This document shows, piece by piece, positions 34,711 to 45,075 of a DNA stretch of 64,000 nucleotides. Source of the DNA: Lasiosphaeris hirsuta (Eukaryota > Ascomycota > Sordariomycetes > Sordariales > Lasiosphaeriaceae); the NCBI GenBank assembly GCA_030549175.1, contig JAUKUA010000002.1:1178001-1242000 (forward strand). Reading direction: 5' to 3'. The translations under genes and the position numbers were made by a program. Position 1 is the stretch's first letter. The number at the start of each line of letters is the position of its first letter. Under the pieces are notes generated by a model, which saw only the letters and a program-made list of their open reading frames with translations, was not told where the DNA came from and made no database searches.

Positions 34711-37362
34711 ATGGAGACCCGAGTAGCCTCTCGCACCGCACTCAACCTCGACTTGGACAACCAATTCATCGCCGCCATGGCCAGCCTCAGCCAATCGCGC
34801 CTCCAGGAGGAACTGGTGCGTCTAGTGACGACCCATCCAACCGACGCCGAGCTGCGTCCGGCGCGGTCCGCGCTGATGTGGCTCTCGGTCGCCCAACGCC
34901 CTCTCCGCGCCCACGAGCTATGGGTAGCCCTTCAGGTTGAAGAGTCCAAGGACATGGAGCACATCGAGCGCCTCCTCACCCACCCCTCCTATGCCGACGA
35001 AGCCAAAGCTGCCTCGGCACTGCAATCCCTCCTCGGCACCCTCATCACCGCCACCCCCGATCCCAGTTCCAGCGCCGTCTTCATCTCGCTCCGTGACCCC
35101 TCCCTCAGCACCTTCCTCAACCACATCGAATCGGCCAACCCCAACCCCCCGGCCCGGATCCTCCAGCTCGCCTTCTCCACCTCCCAGGCCCACATCTTCG
35201 CCGCCAGCATCTGCATGGCCATCTGCGCCGCCACCCCGCTCCACCTCGCCCATGTCCACAGCCCGGCCACCGCCGGCGGGCTCGTCCTCTACGGCTGGGC
35301 GCACTGGCGCGCCCACCTCGCGCTGTCCGGGTACGGCCTGGACAACGCCAACGCGGCCGGCCTCGCGAACTCGATGATCTTTGGCGTGTGCGCAGACGTG
35401 CTAGTGTTCTTGCTGGCGCTGAACGACTTCGTCACGGGGCCGGTCACGTTCGCGGCGGGCCAGGGACGGACGCGGGCGGCGGCGCTGGTCAGGGCCGTCC
35501 AGGAGGCGCTCGAGAGGCCCATCTTCGTGCTGGCCGGCGTGGTGCAGGGCCAGGAGTATGCGCGGACGATGCAGGGCGCGAGGGACATCTTTGAGGGGTC
35601 CAAATTCTCTGGTGGGGGCAAGGGGTCGGGCGTGCCGCTGGTCGCTGCTGGGTCCAAGGTTGAGACGCTGAGGATTGATGGGCTGCTGGCGGATACCCTG
35701 CCGCTCTTTGGGGATGTGGAAAGGCGGGTGGTGAAGAGCTTTGCTGAGGTCGCTCGCGGCCTGAGGGCTCTGGCCATGCTCGTCGCGCAGCCGGCGCTGT
35801 ATGATGAGTTGAGGAAGGAGTATGCCGAGGGCTGGTCGCCGCTGGATATCCTCGTCAATGCCGCCGACTGGATGGAGTCGGTTGCGAGCTACCCCTACTG
35901 GCACGAGATCTCCGACTCGGCATCGTCTAACCCGCTGGTTGTCACCGACACCAGCGATCCTAACTATGATACGGCGCTGCTTGTGCTGAGCAGGGCCAGA
36001 AAAGATGGTACCGCCCCAGCAGCCAGTAGGAGAAGCGAGGCGGCGGAGTCGCAGCTGGCTGCCCGCGCCAACGTCCCTCTGAAGCTTTCTCCTCTGCGAT
36101 GGAAGGCCGCATCCGCCCTCGACAAAGTCAGGGCTTTACGAGAACCGACCTCGGGAGCGACCTTCACGCTCAACGACCCGCGGTTCCTCCAGCAGCGGAC
36201 CTGGTCCTTCGCCACCTTCCCCTCCGAAATGCAGGGTTCCTCCGATGTATCCTACCTCACCCCCTTCATCCCCTCGGCCCTGCGCCGCTTCTTCCGCCGC
36301 CGCATCATCCCCCTTCTCAAACCCGTTCTCTCCTCGGGCATCTGGGACTCGGTCGACGCCTTCGCATCGGGCGCCTTCACCGTGGGCCTCTCCAACGCCT
36401 GGCCCAGTATCAAATCGGGCCTCCTCTCCGCCGGCTACCCAGCCGCCCTCTTCTACTTCCTCTGCGCCATCCTCCTCAACCACATCCGCCGTATCCTGTT
36501 CCCCTGGCTCAACGCCTACATGTGGTACGACCCAATGGAAGACTTGCGCCTAGCACTCTCCAACCCCGACGCCTTTCTTTCCAAGACCCTGTCCACCTCG
36601 TATGGTTGGATGGCCTTCAGCTACGCCCAGAAGTGGGTCACAGACATCGTGACGGCCATCGCCGTGGGCTTGATTATCTCCAACAATGGAAACATCCCGG
36701 CCGAAAGCCTCGCTTCCCTGGGGCCCAATCCGGACCCGACAGTGTTCGCCCTGGTCAGCCGGATGATGGACGCTGCTAAGATCGGGTACATGGCCTGGAT
36801 ATTCTCCAGCATCGAGTACATCTTCGCGCGCACGGTAAATACCTTTGCGTTCGTGGCCGCGTACTACAAGCTGCTGTCGGGGGGCGACGCAGAATACGTC
36901 GTTCTCGGGCAGATCCTCAAGCAGCATTGGCCCATGGTCCTCTTTACCGGGTTCCAGCTCTTCTCCTACATCCGCCACGGCCTGTGGACGCTGCTGTGGT
37001 CGAGCGTCGTGTGCGCCCTCGCCGGGCAGCCGGGACTGCTGCTGGTGTTTGCCGGCGTTGCCGGGGGCGTGACAGCCGTGATCAAGTGGAGGAGCGTCTT
37101 CTTCATGGCGCTCGAGGTCAGCGGGGTGTTTATCGCGGCGGGATTCCTGGTATCGGCGGTTGTCTTGTTGGGTGTCGAGTTTGTTGAGGATCCCCTGGGG
37201 CTGCAGGCCAGTACGGCCGTTGCGAGGAAGCGCGGGGCCAGGGCCAGGGCGGTGTTGCCCCGTGGCGCGGGTGGGAGGGTGGGGATTTTGAGCCGGAAGG
37301 GGGCGGCGCCTGTCATCAGGAGGGGGGTTACGGTCGAAGAGGTCGAGGGTAGTGACATTTGA
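34711..37362 (+). CDS. Large multi-pass membrane protein of unknown function
   Basis: A single 883-residue exon from ATG 34711. The N-terminal part is soluble and helical; residues about 40-75 (ALMWLSVAQRPLRAHELW) resemble the helical segment that follows NACHT domains in fungal NLR proteins, but no NACHT or P-loop is present. A central linker leads to a membrane half with about six hydrophobic segments, near residues 575, 640, 690, 740, 775 and 800 (for example ALFYFLCAILLNHIRRI and FFMALEVSGVFIAAGF). The tail is Arg/Gly-rich. I do not recognise the family. The NACHT-like resemblance could reflect descent of the N terminus from an NLR, but that is inference. Confidence 0.85.
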   Translation: METRVASRTALNLDLDNQFIAAMASLSQSRLQEELVRLVTTHPTDAELRPARSALMWLSVAQRPLRAHELWVALQVEESKDMEHIERLLTHPSYADEAKAASALQSLLGTLITATPDPSSSAVFISLRDPSLSTFLNHIESANPNPPARILQLAFSTSQAHIFAASICMAICAATPLHLAHVHSPATAGGLVLYGWAHWRAHLALSGYGLDNANAAGLANSMIFGVCADVLVFLLALNDFVTGPVTFAAGQGRTRAAALVRAVQEALERPIFVLAGVVQGQEYARTMQGARDIFEGSKFSGGGKGSGVPLVAAGSKVETLRIDGLLADTLPLFGDVERRVVKSFAEVARGLRALAMLVAQPALYDELRKEYAEGWSPLDILVNAADWMESVASYPYWHEISDSASSNPLVVTDTSDPNYDTALLVLSRARKDGTAPAASRRSEAAESQLAARANVPLKLSPLRWKAASALDKVRALREPTSGATFTLNDPRFLQQRTWSFATFPSEMQGSSDVSYLTPFIPSALRRFFRRRIIPLLKPVLSSGIWDSVDAFASGAFTVGLSNAWPSIKSGLLSAGYPAALFYFLCAILLNHIRRILFPWLNAYMWYDPMEDLRLALSNPDAFLSKTLSTSYGWMAFSYAQKWVTDIVTAIAVGLIISNNGNIPAESLASLGPNPDPTVFALVSRMMDAAKIGYMAWIFSSIEYIFARTVNTFAFVAAYYKLLSGGDAEYVVLGQILKQHWPMVLFTGFQLFSYIRHGLWTLLWSSVVCALAGQPGLLLVFAGVAGGVTAVIKWRSVFFMALEVSGVFIAAGFLVSAVVLLGVEFVEDPLGLQASTAVARKRGARARAVLPRGAGGRVGILSRKGAAPVIRRGVTVEEVEGSDI

Positions 37363-38471
37363 GAGGGGGTCGTCTGGTTGGGCATTTCAACACCAGAGTT
37401 GTAATTTCTCTCGGCCCGTCCATGTTAACAGTTTCGAGATAGGTCCGGTACGGTACAATTGATATTTAGAACCCGAAACTCTGAAAACACAAGTTTGAGT
37501 ATATTTCAAAAAGATGGAGCGCTACTACTACCAGTTCTGGGGCGAGTGTTACATCGAGGGCATGATGGATGGCTACGCGGTGCAGCTGCAAAACGACTCG
37601 ATAGACCCAAAGTCGGATATCGAGCGGATGCCGAATATGGTGTTTGAGTTGCACTGATGGGGTAAAGGGGGTATTCCAATCCATCGATAGTGATATCCGG
37701 GCTTAAATGGAACGTGACAGCTAGCATGTACACTAGGTAGGAACTAAATGCATCACAGCCGTGTTACACCCCATCTCGGTAATGCGCACATCAGCGCCAA
37801 CCGAGCCAGCCACGGCATTGAGAACGCGGCACTCAACAATCCTCCCGAAAGGCCCAGACTAAAACTGCATGGGCGACATGCAAACATACCTCAGAATTGT
37901 GCAATCCATATATATATCCCCAAGGCATAGGACCCCTGACATGCTTAAATGGTGCCAAGGATCTAGACCAATCCGGCCGGCGAGGCGATACGTCCTGTCT
38001 GGGCTATAGTGGACGCGTCATTCGAACCCTGACCCGACTACGTCTTGTGCCTGTATATCTTGGTGCCGGCATCTAAAGCCGAAGGACAAGGGGTATATCG
38101 CGGCGGCTAAGGGACGGGCTTCCTTATCATGGCGAACGGCGGGCCAAGTTCCGGAAAAACCACGACGATTTGGTTAACCCGGATATATCACGGCGTCGTT
38201 GGGCCCAAAAAATACAGAGATAAAATGATTTGCCCTTATCGTTGCGGCCTGGACAACGAAACGTAGCGTTGGGTGGGGTTAGTTCCCTCGCGATGTTCCC
38301 GGGATTCGGTAGGTAGGTATATATATATAAATGGGATATATATCTGGGTGGATGATCTCGTAGAGTTTCTTGGCGATTTGGCGATTTCTGCTCTGTATAT
38401 CTCTTTGACTCGTCTGGTATGTGTCTGTTATTGACGTCTCGCTCCTAAACTTGGTTCAAGCCCAGGTAGCA
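37363..38471. other. Intergenic
   Basis: AT-rich, with a TA microsatellite near 38,320-38,345 and GTAGGTAGGTA words. No gene supported. Confidence 0.5.
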
Positions 38472-39926
38472 ATGCGCCTCCTCGGCGAGCTCCCCTTTCA
38501 GGGGCTACCCCTTCTGGGGCTGCTCCTAACCTCCTCGCTCATCCTCGGCGCTCCCAGCAGACCCGGGAGATCAACCCTCCAAAACTTGCCCTACATTCTC
38601 GGCACCTCCCCACCGCCGTCCAACACGTCCACCAACACTACCAGCCCCCTCTGGCCCTGGACGCACTACCTCCCCCCGCCGTCCCTAGATCCATGGTACG
38701 CCCCACCCTCGAACTGGACCTCGTCGTCACCGGGCACGCCCCTGAAGATGCGCGCGCACGCCTACCCGACCATCGCGATCCGCAACGCCCACGACACCTT
38801 CCAGATCCTGTACCGCTCCTCCGACACCAACGGCGCGCCCTCATGGGCCGTGACGACCGTCTTTATCCCAACCTCGCACGCCACCTGCCCACAATCGACC
38901 CTGAACTGCTCCCACGCCATGGTGTCCTACCAAGTCCCAACAGACTCGGCCTTTGTCGACGCAGCCCCCAGCTTCCTTCTGCAGGCGCGTGAGCCCTACG
39001 GCGAGATGCGCGACCTGCTCGCGCGCGGCTGGTTCGTCGCCGTGCCCGACTACGAGGGGCCCAGCGCGAGCTACTGCGCCGGCAAGCAGGCTGCGCACGC
39101 GACGCTGGACGGGCTGCGGGCCGCGCTCGCCGTGGCTGGCGAGTTTGGGTTCCGCTCGGCGGACGCGCGGGTTGGGTTGTGGGGGTACAGCGGCGGCGCG
39201 TTTGCCACGGCGTTTGCGCTCGAGATGGCTGCGAGTTATGCGCCCGAGCTCAAGATCAGTGGCGGTGCGGTGGGTGGGCCGGCGCCGAATTTGACTACGG
39301 TCGGGCAGTTGATGAATGGGCGCGATACCGCGGGCTTGGTGGTGGCGAGTGTGGTGGGCGTGACGAAGCAGCATCCGCATGTCGTGGAGTTTCTGAAGGG
39401 CCGGTTGAAGGATAGCGGGCCGTTCAATGAGAGCGCCTTTATGGCCGTGGTGAATATGACGGGGGTGGACGCGCTAGAGAAGTACGCCAAGCAGAACGTG
39501 TATGACTACTTTGAGAATGGCGCCGCGGACTTGTGGCATCCCATCGTCCAGGACGTCATCGATGGGGACGCGGTCATGGGACGACACGGAGCGCCGAGGA
39601 GCGACGTGCCCGTCTTCTTTTACAAGGCCGTGGCGGATGAGATGAGTGTGATCGGGGAGACGGATGCGCTGATTCAAAGGTACTGCGAAAAGGGAGCCAG
39701 TGTGTTGTATCATCGTAACGAGCTGGGTGGCCACAATGACGAGCTGTGGAGCGGGAGGTTGAGGGCCCTGGATTTCTTCTCTCATGTTCTCGAGCTGGAT
39801 GACGGGAGCAAGAAGATGGTGAGCGGCATCAACCTGACGTTGCCTGATAGGGGGTGTCTGACGCAGAATGTGAGCGTCCCGCTGGACGTGCTGGAATTGT
39901 TGCCAGACTGGTGGTGGACTGGCTGA
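38472..39926 (+). CDS. Secretory lipase (LIP family)
   Basis: A single exon of 484 residues from ATG 38472 (MRLLGELPF). A hydrophobic segment at residues about 10-26 (LPLLGLLLTSSLILG) is a signal peptide. The mature protein has many N-glycosylation sequons (NTS, NTT, NWT, NCS, NLT, NES, NMT, NVS) and the nucleophile GYSGG with Ser240. An Asp in the VFFYKAVADEM region and His in LGGHNDEL probably complete the triad. The layout matches Candida-type secretory lipases, which are exported and hydrolyse triacylglycerols. It lies among intact genes, divergent from nothing close. Substrate is inferred from the family. Confidence 0.92.
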   Translation: MRLLGELPFQGLPLLGLLLTSSLILGAPSRPGRSTLQNLPYILGTSPPPSNTSTNTTSPLWPWTHYLPPPSLDPWYAPPSNWTSSSPGTPLKMRAHAYPTIAIRNAHDTFQILYRSSDTNGAPSWAVTTVFIPTSHATCPQSTLNCSHAMVSYQVPTDSAFVDAAPSFLLQAREPYGEMRDLLARGWFVAVPDYEGPSASYCAGKQAAHATLDGLRAALAVAGEFGFRSADARVGLWGYSGGAFATAFALEMAASYAPELKISGGAVGGPAPNLTTVGQLMNGRDTAGLVVASVVGVTKQHPHVVEFLKGRLKDSGPFNESAFMAVVNMTGVDALEKYAKQNVYDYFENGAADLWHPIVQDVIDGDAVMGRHGAPRSDVPVFFYKAVADEMSVIGETDALIQRYCEKGASVLYHRNELGGHNDELWSGRLRALDFFSHVLELDDGSKKMVSGINLTLPDRGCLTQNVSVPLDVLELLPDWWWTG

Positions 39927-40079
39927 TAAGAAGCACAATACCTGGGTTAGAAAACACAAGGTATTGATTGCGTTGGATTGGGATACTAGATCAGTATATA
40001 AAAGTGCAAAGATTGTGCTGTGAGTTGTGCATTTGCATGTAGTTAAGGGGTAGGTGGTATTACATGGGGTTCAGTACAT

Positions 40080-41716
40080 TCAGATGGGCTCCTCCTCAGC
40101 TGACTGATACCCAATCCCACCACCACCATCATCATCATCATCCTCCACCACCACAGCATCTTTTACCGGAGGCTTCCGCACAAACGCCAACGCCGCGAGG
40201 GCAAAAGACAAGAGGCCGGCGACATAAAACCACGGCAGCCCAATCCAAAACCCTCGCCTAGCCAGACCGATACTGAAGAGCTTGGCGAGAACTGGACCCC
40301 CTAATATGGCACCGCTCGTTTCCAACATGCTCATCAACGAGTATAGCCTCGATGTCTGGTTCGGCTCAACGTACGACGTGGAGATGGCCCGAAGTAGCGG
40401 GCCGTTGGCAGACCCCAAGGTGCTGATGCCAAGACCTACTAGGAAGAGGGCGATTTCCTGGCTGAAGCCCTCTAGAAGAGCACCCAGCACTTGGAGGCCT
40501 AGTGACACTCTGGTGAGAAGCAGGTCCTTGGAGAAACTTGACAGGCGGAACCGCCCCGTAGGTGTGGTAAGGACCTTGGAAACCTGTGGAACGAGTAGAA
40601 TGATAACGAGATGAAGGATGCCGAGGGGAGGTGAGAGGAGATAGCTTGTTTGGGCGAGGGTCCAACCAAAGTAATTGCTCACGTACTGCGAGAGGGTGGC
40701 GGAGTATGCGGTGAAGATGGCAGGCTGGATGAAGAATGTGACCATGCACAGGAGAATGTTGATGTTTTTGAGGAGCGCGAATGAAGTCTTGAGCTCAGTC
40801 AGGCCCTCGCTGAGGCTCTTCCTCGCCGTCTCGGCGAACGGCAGTGACACATCCGGTGCTGTTTTGAGCTTTATCGGTAGCGTTTCGGGAATGAACAGCA
40901 GCATGCCAAAAACAACAAACGGAGAGAAGCCAAAGACCAGGCAGATGGGCAGCCAGGGACTGACCTTCTCCATCAGGATGCCAGCAGTGAAGGGTCCGAT
41001 GAGGCTGCCCGAGACGCCGCCAAAGGAGAGATGGAGAAAGCTCGCTGATTTGTCGGCATCGGAGCTGACGTCGGCAGCCATCGCGTTCAGCGAGTTCATA
41101 GCCACGGGGAGCCCCCCGCCAATCAGGAAGAAGAAAGAGCCGATCATGACCAGGTAGAGGTTGGTGGTTCTCACAACACCCAGCATGAAGGGCCCCCAGC
41201 CAAACGCCAGAATAATGCCGCAGTATGAGATAATAAATGTCGGTTTACGCCCGATCCTAAACAGCCAGTCAGACTCAAACTAGTCTTGGTTTTTAAAATC
41301 GAGACACACCTATCAGCCAGGACGCCGTATGGGAGTGCGGCGACGAAGCCGACAAGAGAACCGAGCATGGCTCCCAAACCTCCCAGGTATGCCAGCTCCC
41401 TCTGTACCTCGTCGACTTTGCAGAGAAGCTCATCAATCTTTTCGGACCGGTCTATTTTGTAGTAAACATGGCAGACGGTGTCCTCGATGATTCGGAACAG
41501 GGGGACCATCAGCAGCATGCCGCTTAACGCGATGGTGAAGAGCATCACGGCGAGTAACCGGACGATGATGGTCTTTTGGTTTTTGGCCTGAAAGCGCGCT
41601 GCGAACCCTGAAGCGAGGGGTGGGACCGCTGGAGCGTCAGGCTCCAGCGCGTCTTCTAGGTCGCGTTCATCGTCGGCAAGAAGGGGCTCGCCCTCGAAGT
41701 CGTCGTCATGATCCAT
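40080..41716 (-). CDS. Major facilitator superfamily transporter
   Basis: Join 41716-41310 and 41256-40080 (53-nt intron, phase 2), giving 527 residues. The N-terminal tail is acidic (DHDDDFEGEPLL). The first membrane segment begins near VRLLAVMLFTIALSG. The intron falls exactly inside the MFS signature after transmembrane segment 2: GVLADR joins to IGRKP, completing the GxxADRxGRKP motif. About twelve hydrophobic segments follow, with a cytoplasmic loop in the middle. The C-terminal tail has a run of Asp and Gly. Substrate is unknown; the closest I can say is the proton-coupled-folate/tetracycline-like solute group seen in fungi. It is convergent with the lipase gene. Confidence 0.9.
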
Positions 41717-42614
41717 TGCGGTTGCGTCTTTAAAGGGAGTATGCTGCCGTCCACGACCACTAACTAGTTCGCCTCACCATTAGACCATATAGATCATGGC
41801 AAGTTCAGAATACGGTCAACAGATGGAAGCGATGCACTTTATGAGAGCTGAATTGTCTCTCTGGAGTCAGCAGGATCAGCTCCGGGACGATTCGACCCGA
41901 AATTCGGCGCCAAGACTGATTGCGCGGCAGAAGATTGCACTAACAGATGATTTGCCAAAGTGTACGAGTATCCGTTAAGACGGCCTCGCAAGCTTCCTTC
42001 ATCAGGAAAGGAAAGCCCCGCGAACACGGATTTCAAACTTGGCTTCATGGACAGGTAGGTTGACGCGTCAAATGCCAATTCGACCCCAATGATGTGCTCG
42101 GCGCCTTTGCCCTCATGGCGAGGCTCAAGTCGCACCAGACGGCTCTGCCAAAACTTAGTCCCAAGATCTGCACCCCTCCTCCACCCACCATTTCCAGCTT
42201 TCCAATGTTTTTTTTTTTGGCGAGCGGCACGCCCGCACACCATCTCGGCTGCGGGCCGCTACTGCTAGCACGGGGCTCAGCCCCTCCGGTACACCCAACG
42301 CGCCTATCAAGAGCATTCTTAGAGGGCGGTTTCCTGAAACCAGAGAGCTTCCTGCGCGCCTGCCTGCGTCAGAATGCTGTGCACACCGAACGGGGTGGTG
42401 GCTATGAGGCCACCTGAGGAGGGCTCTGACTGCTCTGACTGCAGCTAGTGGTCAGGTACAGCCTCCAGCGAGCTGGTTAAAAGCCAGGCCTCCCCCCTCC
42501 CCCCCCTCGAAAGAATGGGGTAGTCCCGTGCAAGAGATTTTCGAGATTCAATCACGGATTCACCAAAAACACCAACCACACCACCCACTGAACACCCTGA
42601 TATCACTCACAACC
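41717..42614. other. Intergenic between divergent genes
   Basis: Lies between a minus-strand transporter and a plus-strand gene. A T run at about 42,207-42,216 and C-rich stretch near 42,490. No gene supported. Confidence 0.5.
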
Positions 42615-43895
42615 ATGGCGTCCAAAAGAATGCTCCCAACCGTCAAGGAACCCCCCACAACCACCTTTCAGACCCGGTGGCAGCCCACCTCCTCAGCCCT
42701 TGTCCCAACCAACAACGAGACCCAACTCCAGCAATACGCTCCCCCTTCCAACACCCCCATTGTCACCCTCAACAATGCTTCCACCTCAGCCCAAAAGCCC
42801 CCCGGCCACAATTTCCTCGACTGGGTAACCTTCACCGAAACGACGCTCCCGCCCCGGCCGAACCTCAAAAAGTCGCGTCGCTCCAAGATCTTTGCCCCCC
42901 TCGGCAAGCTCAAGCTCGGGCTGCCGGGCGAGGTCGAGGTCGAGGGCCTGGACGGGCTGGTCGAGGTGGCGCACAACATCTTCCGGTCCGACATCCACAT
43001 GGATTTTCTCGACTCGGAGCGCGAGCTGCTCCTGCCCGCGGGCGGCACGGAGCTGTCGCGGAAGGAGATGGAGCGGCTGGAGGTGGAGCTGTTCAGCGTC
43101 GCCAAGTATGCCGCGGATTCGGATTCAAACTACCTGACGGCCATGGCGTGGGCCGAAGACGGCGACTACGGAGCCATCACCCTGTATGAGGTGTTGGACA
43201 AGGGAGGGAATGCGGTGGGGATACGGCCCGTCGCGGCGATGCGGGAGGTGCCCAAGCAGATTTTGGTGGATATGCGGAAGCATGAGAAGATCAAGAAGGT
43301 GGTTTTTGTCGATGGGGATGCGGATGAAGATGTTACCATCTTCAAGTGGAAGGCGAATCCGAGTCAAGGGCCGACCTATGCGAAGCTAGGAGCGGGGGAC
43401 GAGGACGAGGGCGAGGGCAGGTATGGAGGGAGGCTGGCGGATGCGGATGGGATCCATGCGACGATTCCCCAGTTTGTGGCGCTGTTGCACGCGAACAGGG
43501 CCATTCTCGAGGAGGTCAAGTCGACCCATGTCATCCCGCTGGAGACGGAGGCGGGTGTAGTGCCGCATGTCAAGATGCATCAGCCGCCGAGGGATAACGC
43601 TCACAAGGGAGACAATATCCATGTGGCCGTGTTGATCCCCGGCGACGCATCCTGGGCGGACGAGCAGATTTACTGGACAGATGGGAATGGGTTGGTCGAG
43701 TTTCGACGAAAGAGGTACTGGGGTTTGATCGAGCGGGAGCGTCGCAGGGAGCGTGGGAGCCGGAGCCGGAGTCGGCATGGCTCGCACTCGGGCGAGGGAC
43801 GGCAGAGGAGTCGGAGCCGGAGCCGGAGCCGCAGCCGGCATGATGAGCGGAGTCGGAGTCGGAGTCGGCACCTTTTGTTGCATACACGTCGCTGA
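42615..43895 (+). CDS. Hypothetical protein with RS-rich C terminus
   Basis: A single exon of 426 residues from ATG 42615. The first 70 residues are Pro/Thr/Gln-rich; the globular part (about 75-370) carries no motif I recognise. The last 50 residues are Arg-Ser/Ser-Arg dipeptides with Glu and His, coded by repeats of GGAGCC/GGAGTC. RS domains are typical of splicing-associated nuclear proteins, but the rest of this one has no RRM or zinc knuckle. The repeat could simply reflect hexamer expansion. The exon is clean and GC-rich, so it is very likely expressed. Confidence 0.8.
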   Translation: MASKRMLPTVKEPPTTTFQTRWQPTSSALVPTNNETQLQQYAPPSNTPIVTLNNASTSAQKPPGHNFLDWVTFTETTLPPRPNLKKSRRSKIFAPLGKLKLGLPGEVEVEGLDGLVEVAHNIFRSDIHMDFLDSERELLLPAGGTELSRKEMERLEVELFSVAKYAADSDSNYLTAMAWAEDGDYGAITLYEVLDKGGNAVGIRPVAAMREVPKQILVDMRKHEKIKKVVFVDGDADEDVTIFKWKANPSQGPTYAKLGAGDEDEGEGRYGGRLADADGIHATIPQFVALLHANRAILEEVKSTHVIPLETEAGVVPHVKMHQPPRDNAHKGDNIHVAVLIPGDASWADEQIYWTDGNGLVEFRRKRYWGLIERERRRERGSRSRSRHGSHSGEGRQRSRSRSRSRSRHDERSRSRSRHLLLHTRR

Positions 43896-44566
43896 TTAAT
43901 TGTTGGAGCTTGGAATAGTGCACATGGCGAAGGCTTTGCAAGACTGGTTTCCACTACAAACTGCTACCTGCAAACATGTTTTTCTTCATGACAGTGGCGA
44001 TTCTGAGTCGCTGAGCGCGACCTTTCCTTCAGAAATATACTAACTAGCTATTTGTGATTCAAACTATACCAACTTCAGCACCTCACCGTACCTCACCTTA
44101 CTCATCATGACTTAACGTAGTCAGTTCGTCGACCGTAGGTCGAGGTGAGGTTACTTGGGTAGCCACGGTACTGGGGGGTGGTTAGTACCATGTCTATGGA
44201 TTTTTCTGAGAGCTTCGCAGATCAAGGTTCTTTTAGGAGACGTAAGTAACGTGTTACAACCTGTACACTGGGTACCTGAGTATCTAGTGTTGAATTGACA
44301 GATCGTAAGGCTAAACGCCAAGTTCGACTATGGTATAAGAAAATTGATCGTAGGGAGGTAAGTCTCTTGGGAAGGATGTCACACTCTGTCAAACAGATTG
44401 CTATCACTGAAGTGGTTTACACTTTAGGATACAACAGAATGTAATTGCTTACGTAAGGGACAGGAGTCCTTACGCTCCAAGGTATCTAACACGTTGGCTA
44501 CTTATATCTAGCTATCAAGGAAAGTACCTATGTATCTTTCTAGTGTGTACTGTCCTTGATCTGTGT
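43896..44566. other. Start of the second accessory island
   Basis: AT-richer sequence without long open frames from 44,000 on. No recognisable gene or complete mobile element. Confidence 0.4.
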
Positions 44567-44632
44567 GCTCTGTGACAGAGCGAACAGATCGCTGTCCTGG
44601 ATCTATGTGATCTGTCACAGATTACATAGATC
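44567..44632. repeat. Two adjacent palindromes
   Basis: 44567-44581 is a perfect 7-1-7 palindrome (GCTCTGT, G, ACAGAGC). 44600-44632 is a 16-1-16 palindrome with arms starting GATCTATGTGATCTGT and one mismatch. Both contain the CTGT/ACAG core and sit in a run of GATCTGT-like words. Confidence 0.85.
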
Positions 44633-44708
44633 ACTCAAGATCTGTCAGGTCTGTTAAGGATTGTACAGATGATCACTTATTGGGTATAAGTGGGTCCACA
44701 CAACCATC

Positions 44709-44716
44709 TATAAAAG
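44709..44716 (+). promoter_or_regulatory. TATA-box-like element
   Basis: TATAAAAG on the plus strand, about 360 bp upstream of the ATG at 45076. Plausible core promoter of the former gene at 45,076. Confidence 0.4.
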
Positions 44717-44883
44717 CAACATACTGGGGTGCTGACGGCCGAAGGCCGACAGCAGAAACAACAGAGCGCCGAGTCTCTGGCACAGAACAGGAACTTCCCG
44801 CACCACTTGTCAGTCACTGCGTCATAATCAGGCCCGCAGGGCCTGCAGATCCTGACTGCCACAGACAAGAGGCCAGGTTTGAA

Positions 44884-45004
44884 CTCTCTTTGGCACCGCT
44901 TTTGGCACCTCTTTGGGCACCTCTTTGACACCTCTTTGACCTCTCTTTGACCTCTCTTTGACTTCTCTTTGACCTCTCTTTGACCTCTCTTTGACCTCTT
45001 TGAC
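44884..45004 (+). repeat. CTCTCTTTGAC tandem repeat
   Basis: About ten units with an 11-bp core (CTCTCTTTGAC), the central ones nearly perfect and the outer ones diverged (GGCAC variants). It lies between the TATA-like element and the start of the next gene. Confidence 0.85.
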
Positions 45005-45075
45005 AGATACCCCTGACCCAAGCGCCCTTGGTGAGCCCTTGTCAACTACAAACTATACCCACCCAAGCAATCATA

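Noticed and set aside
38015..38045. tRNA suggested by TTCGAACC
   Set aside because: On neither strand does the flanking sequence form a T stem or acceptor stem.
44884..45004. CRISPR-like array
   Set aside because: The units are contiguous 11-bp repeats without spacers, in a eukaryotic genome.
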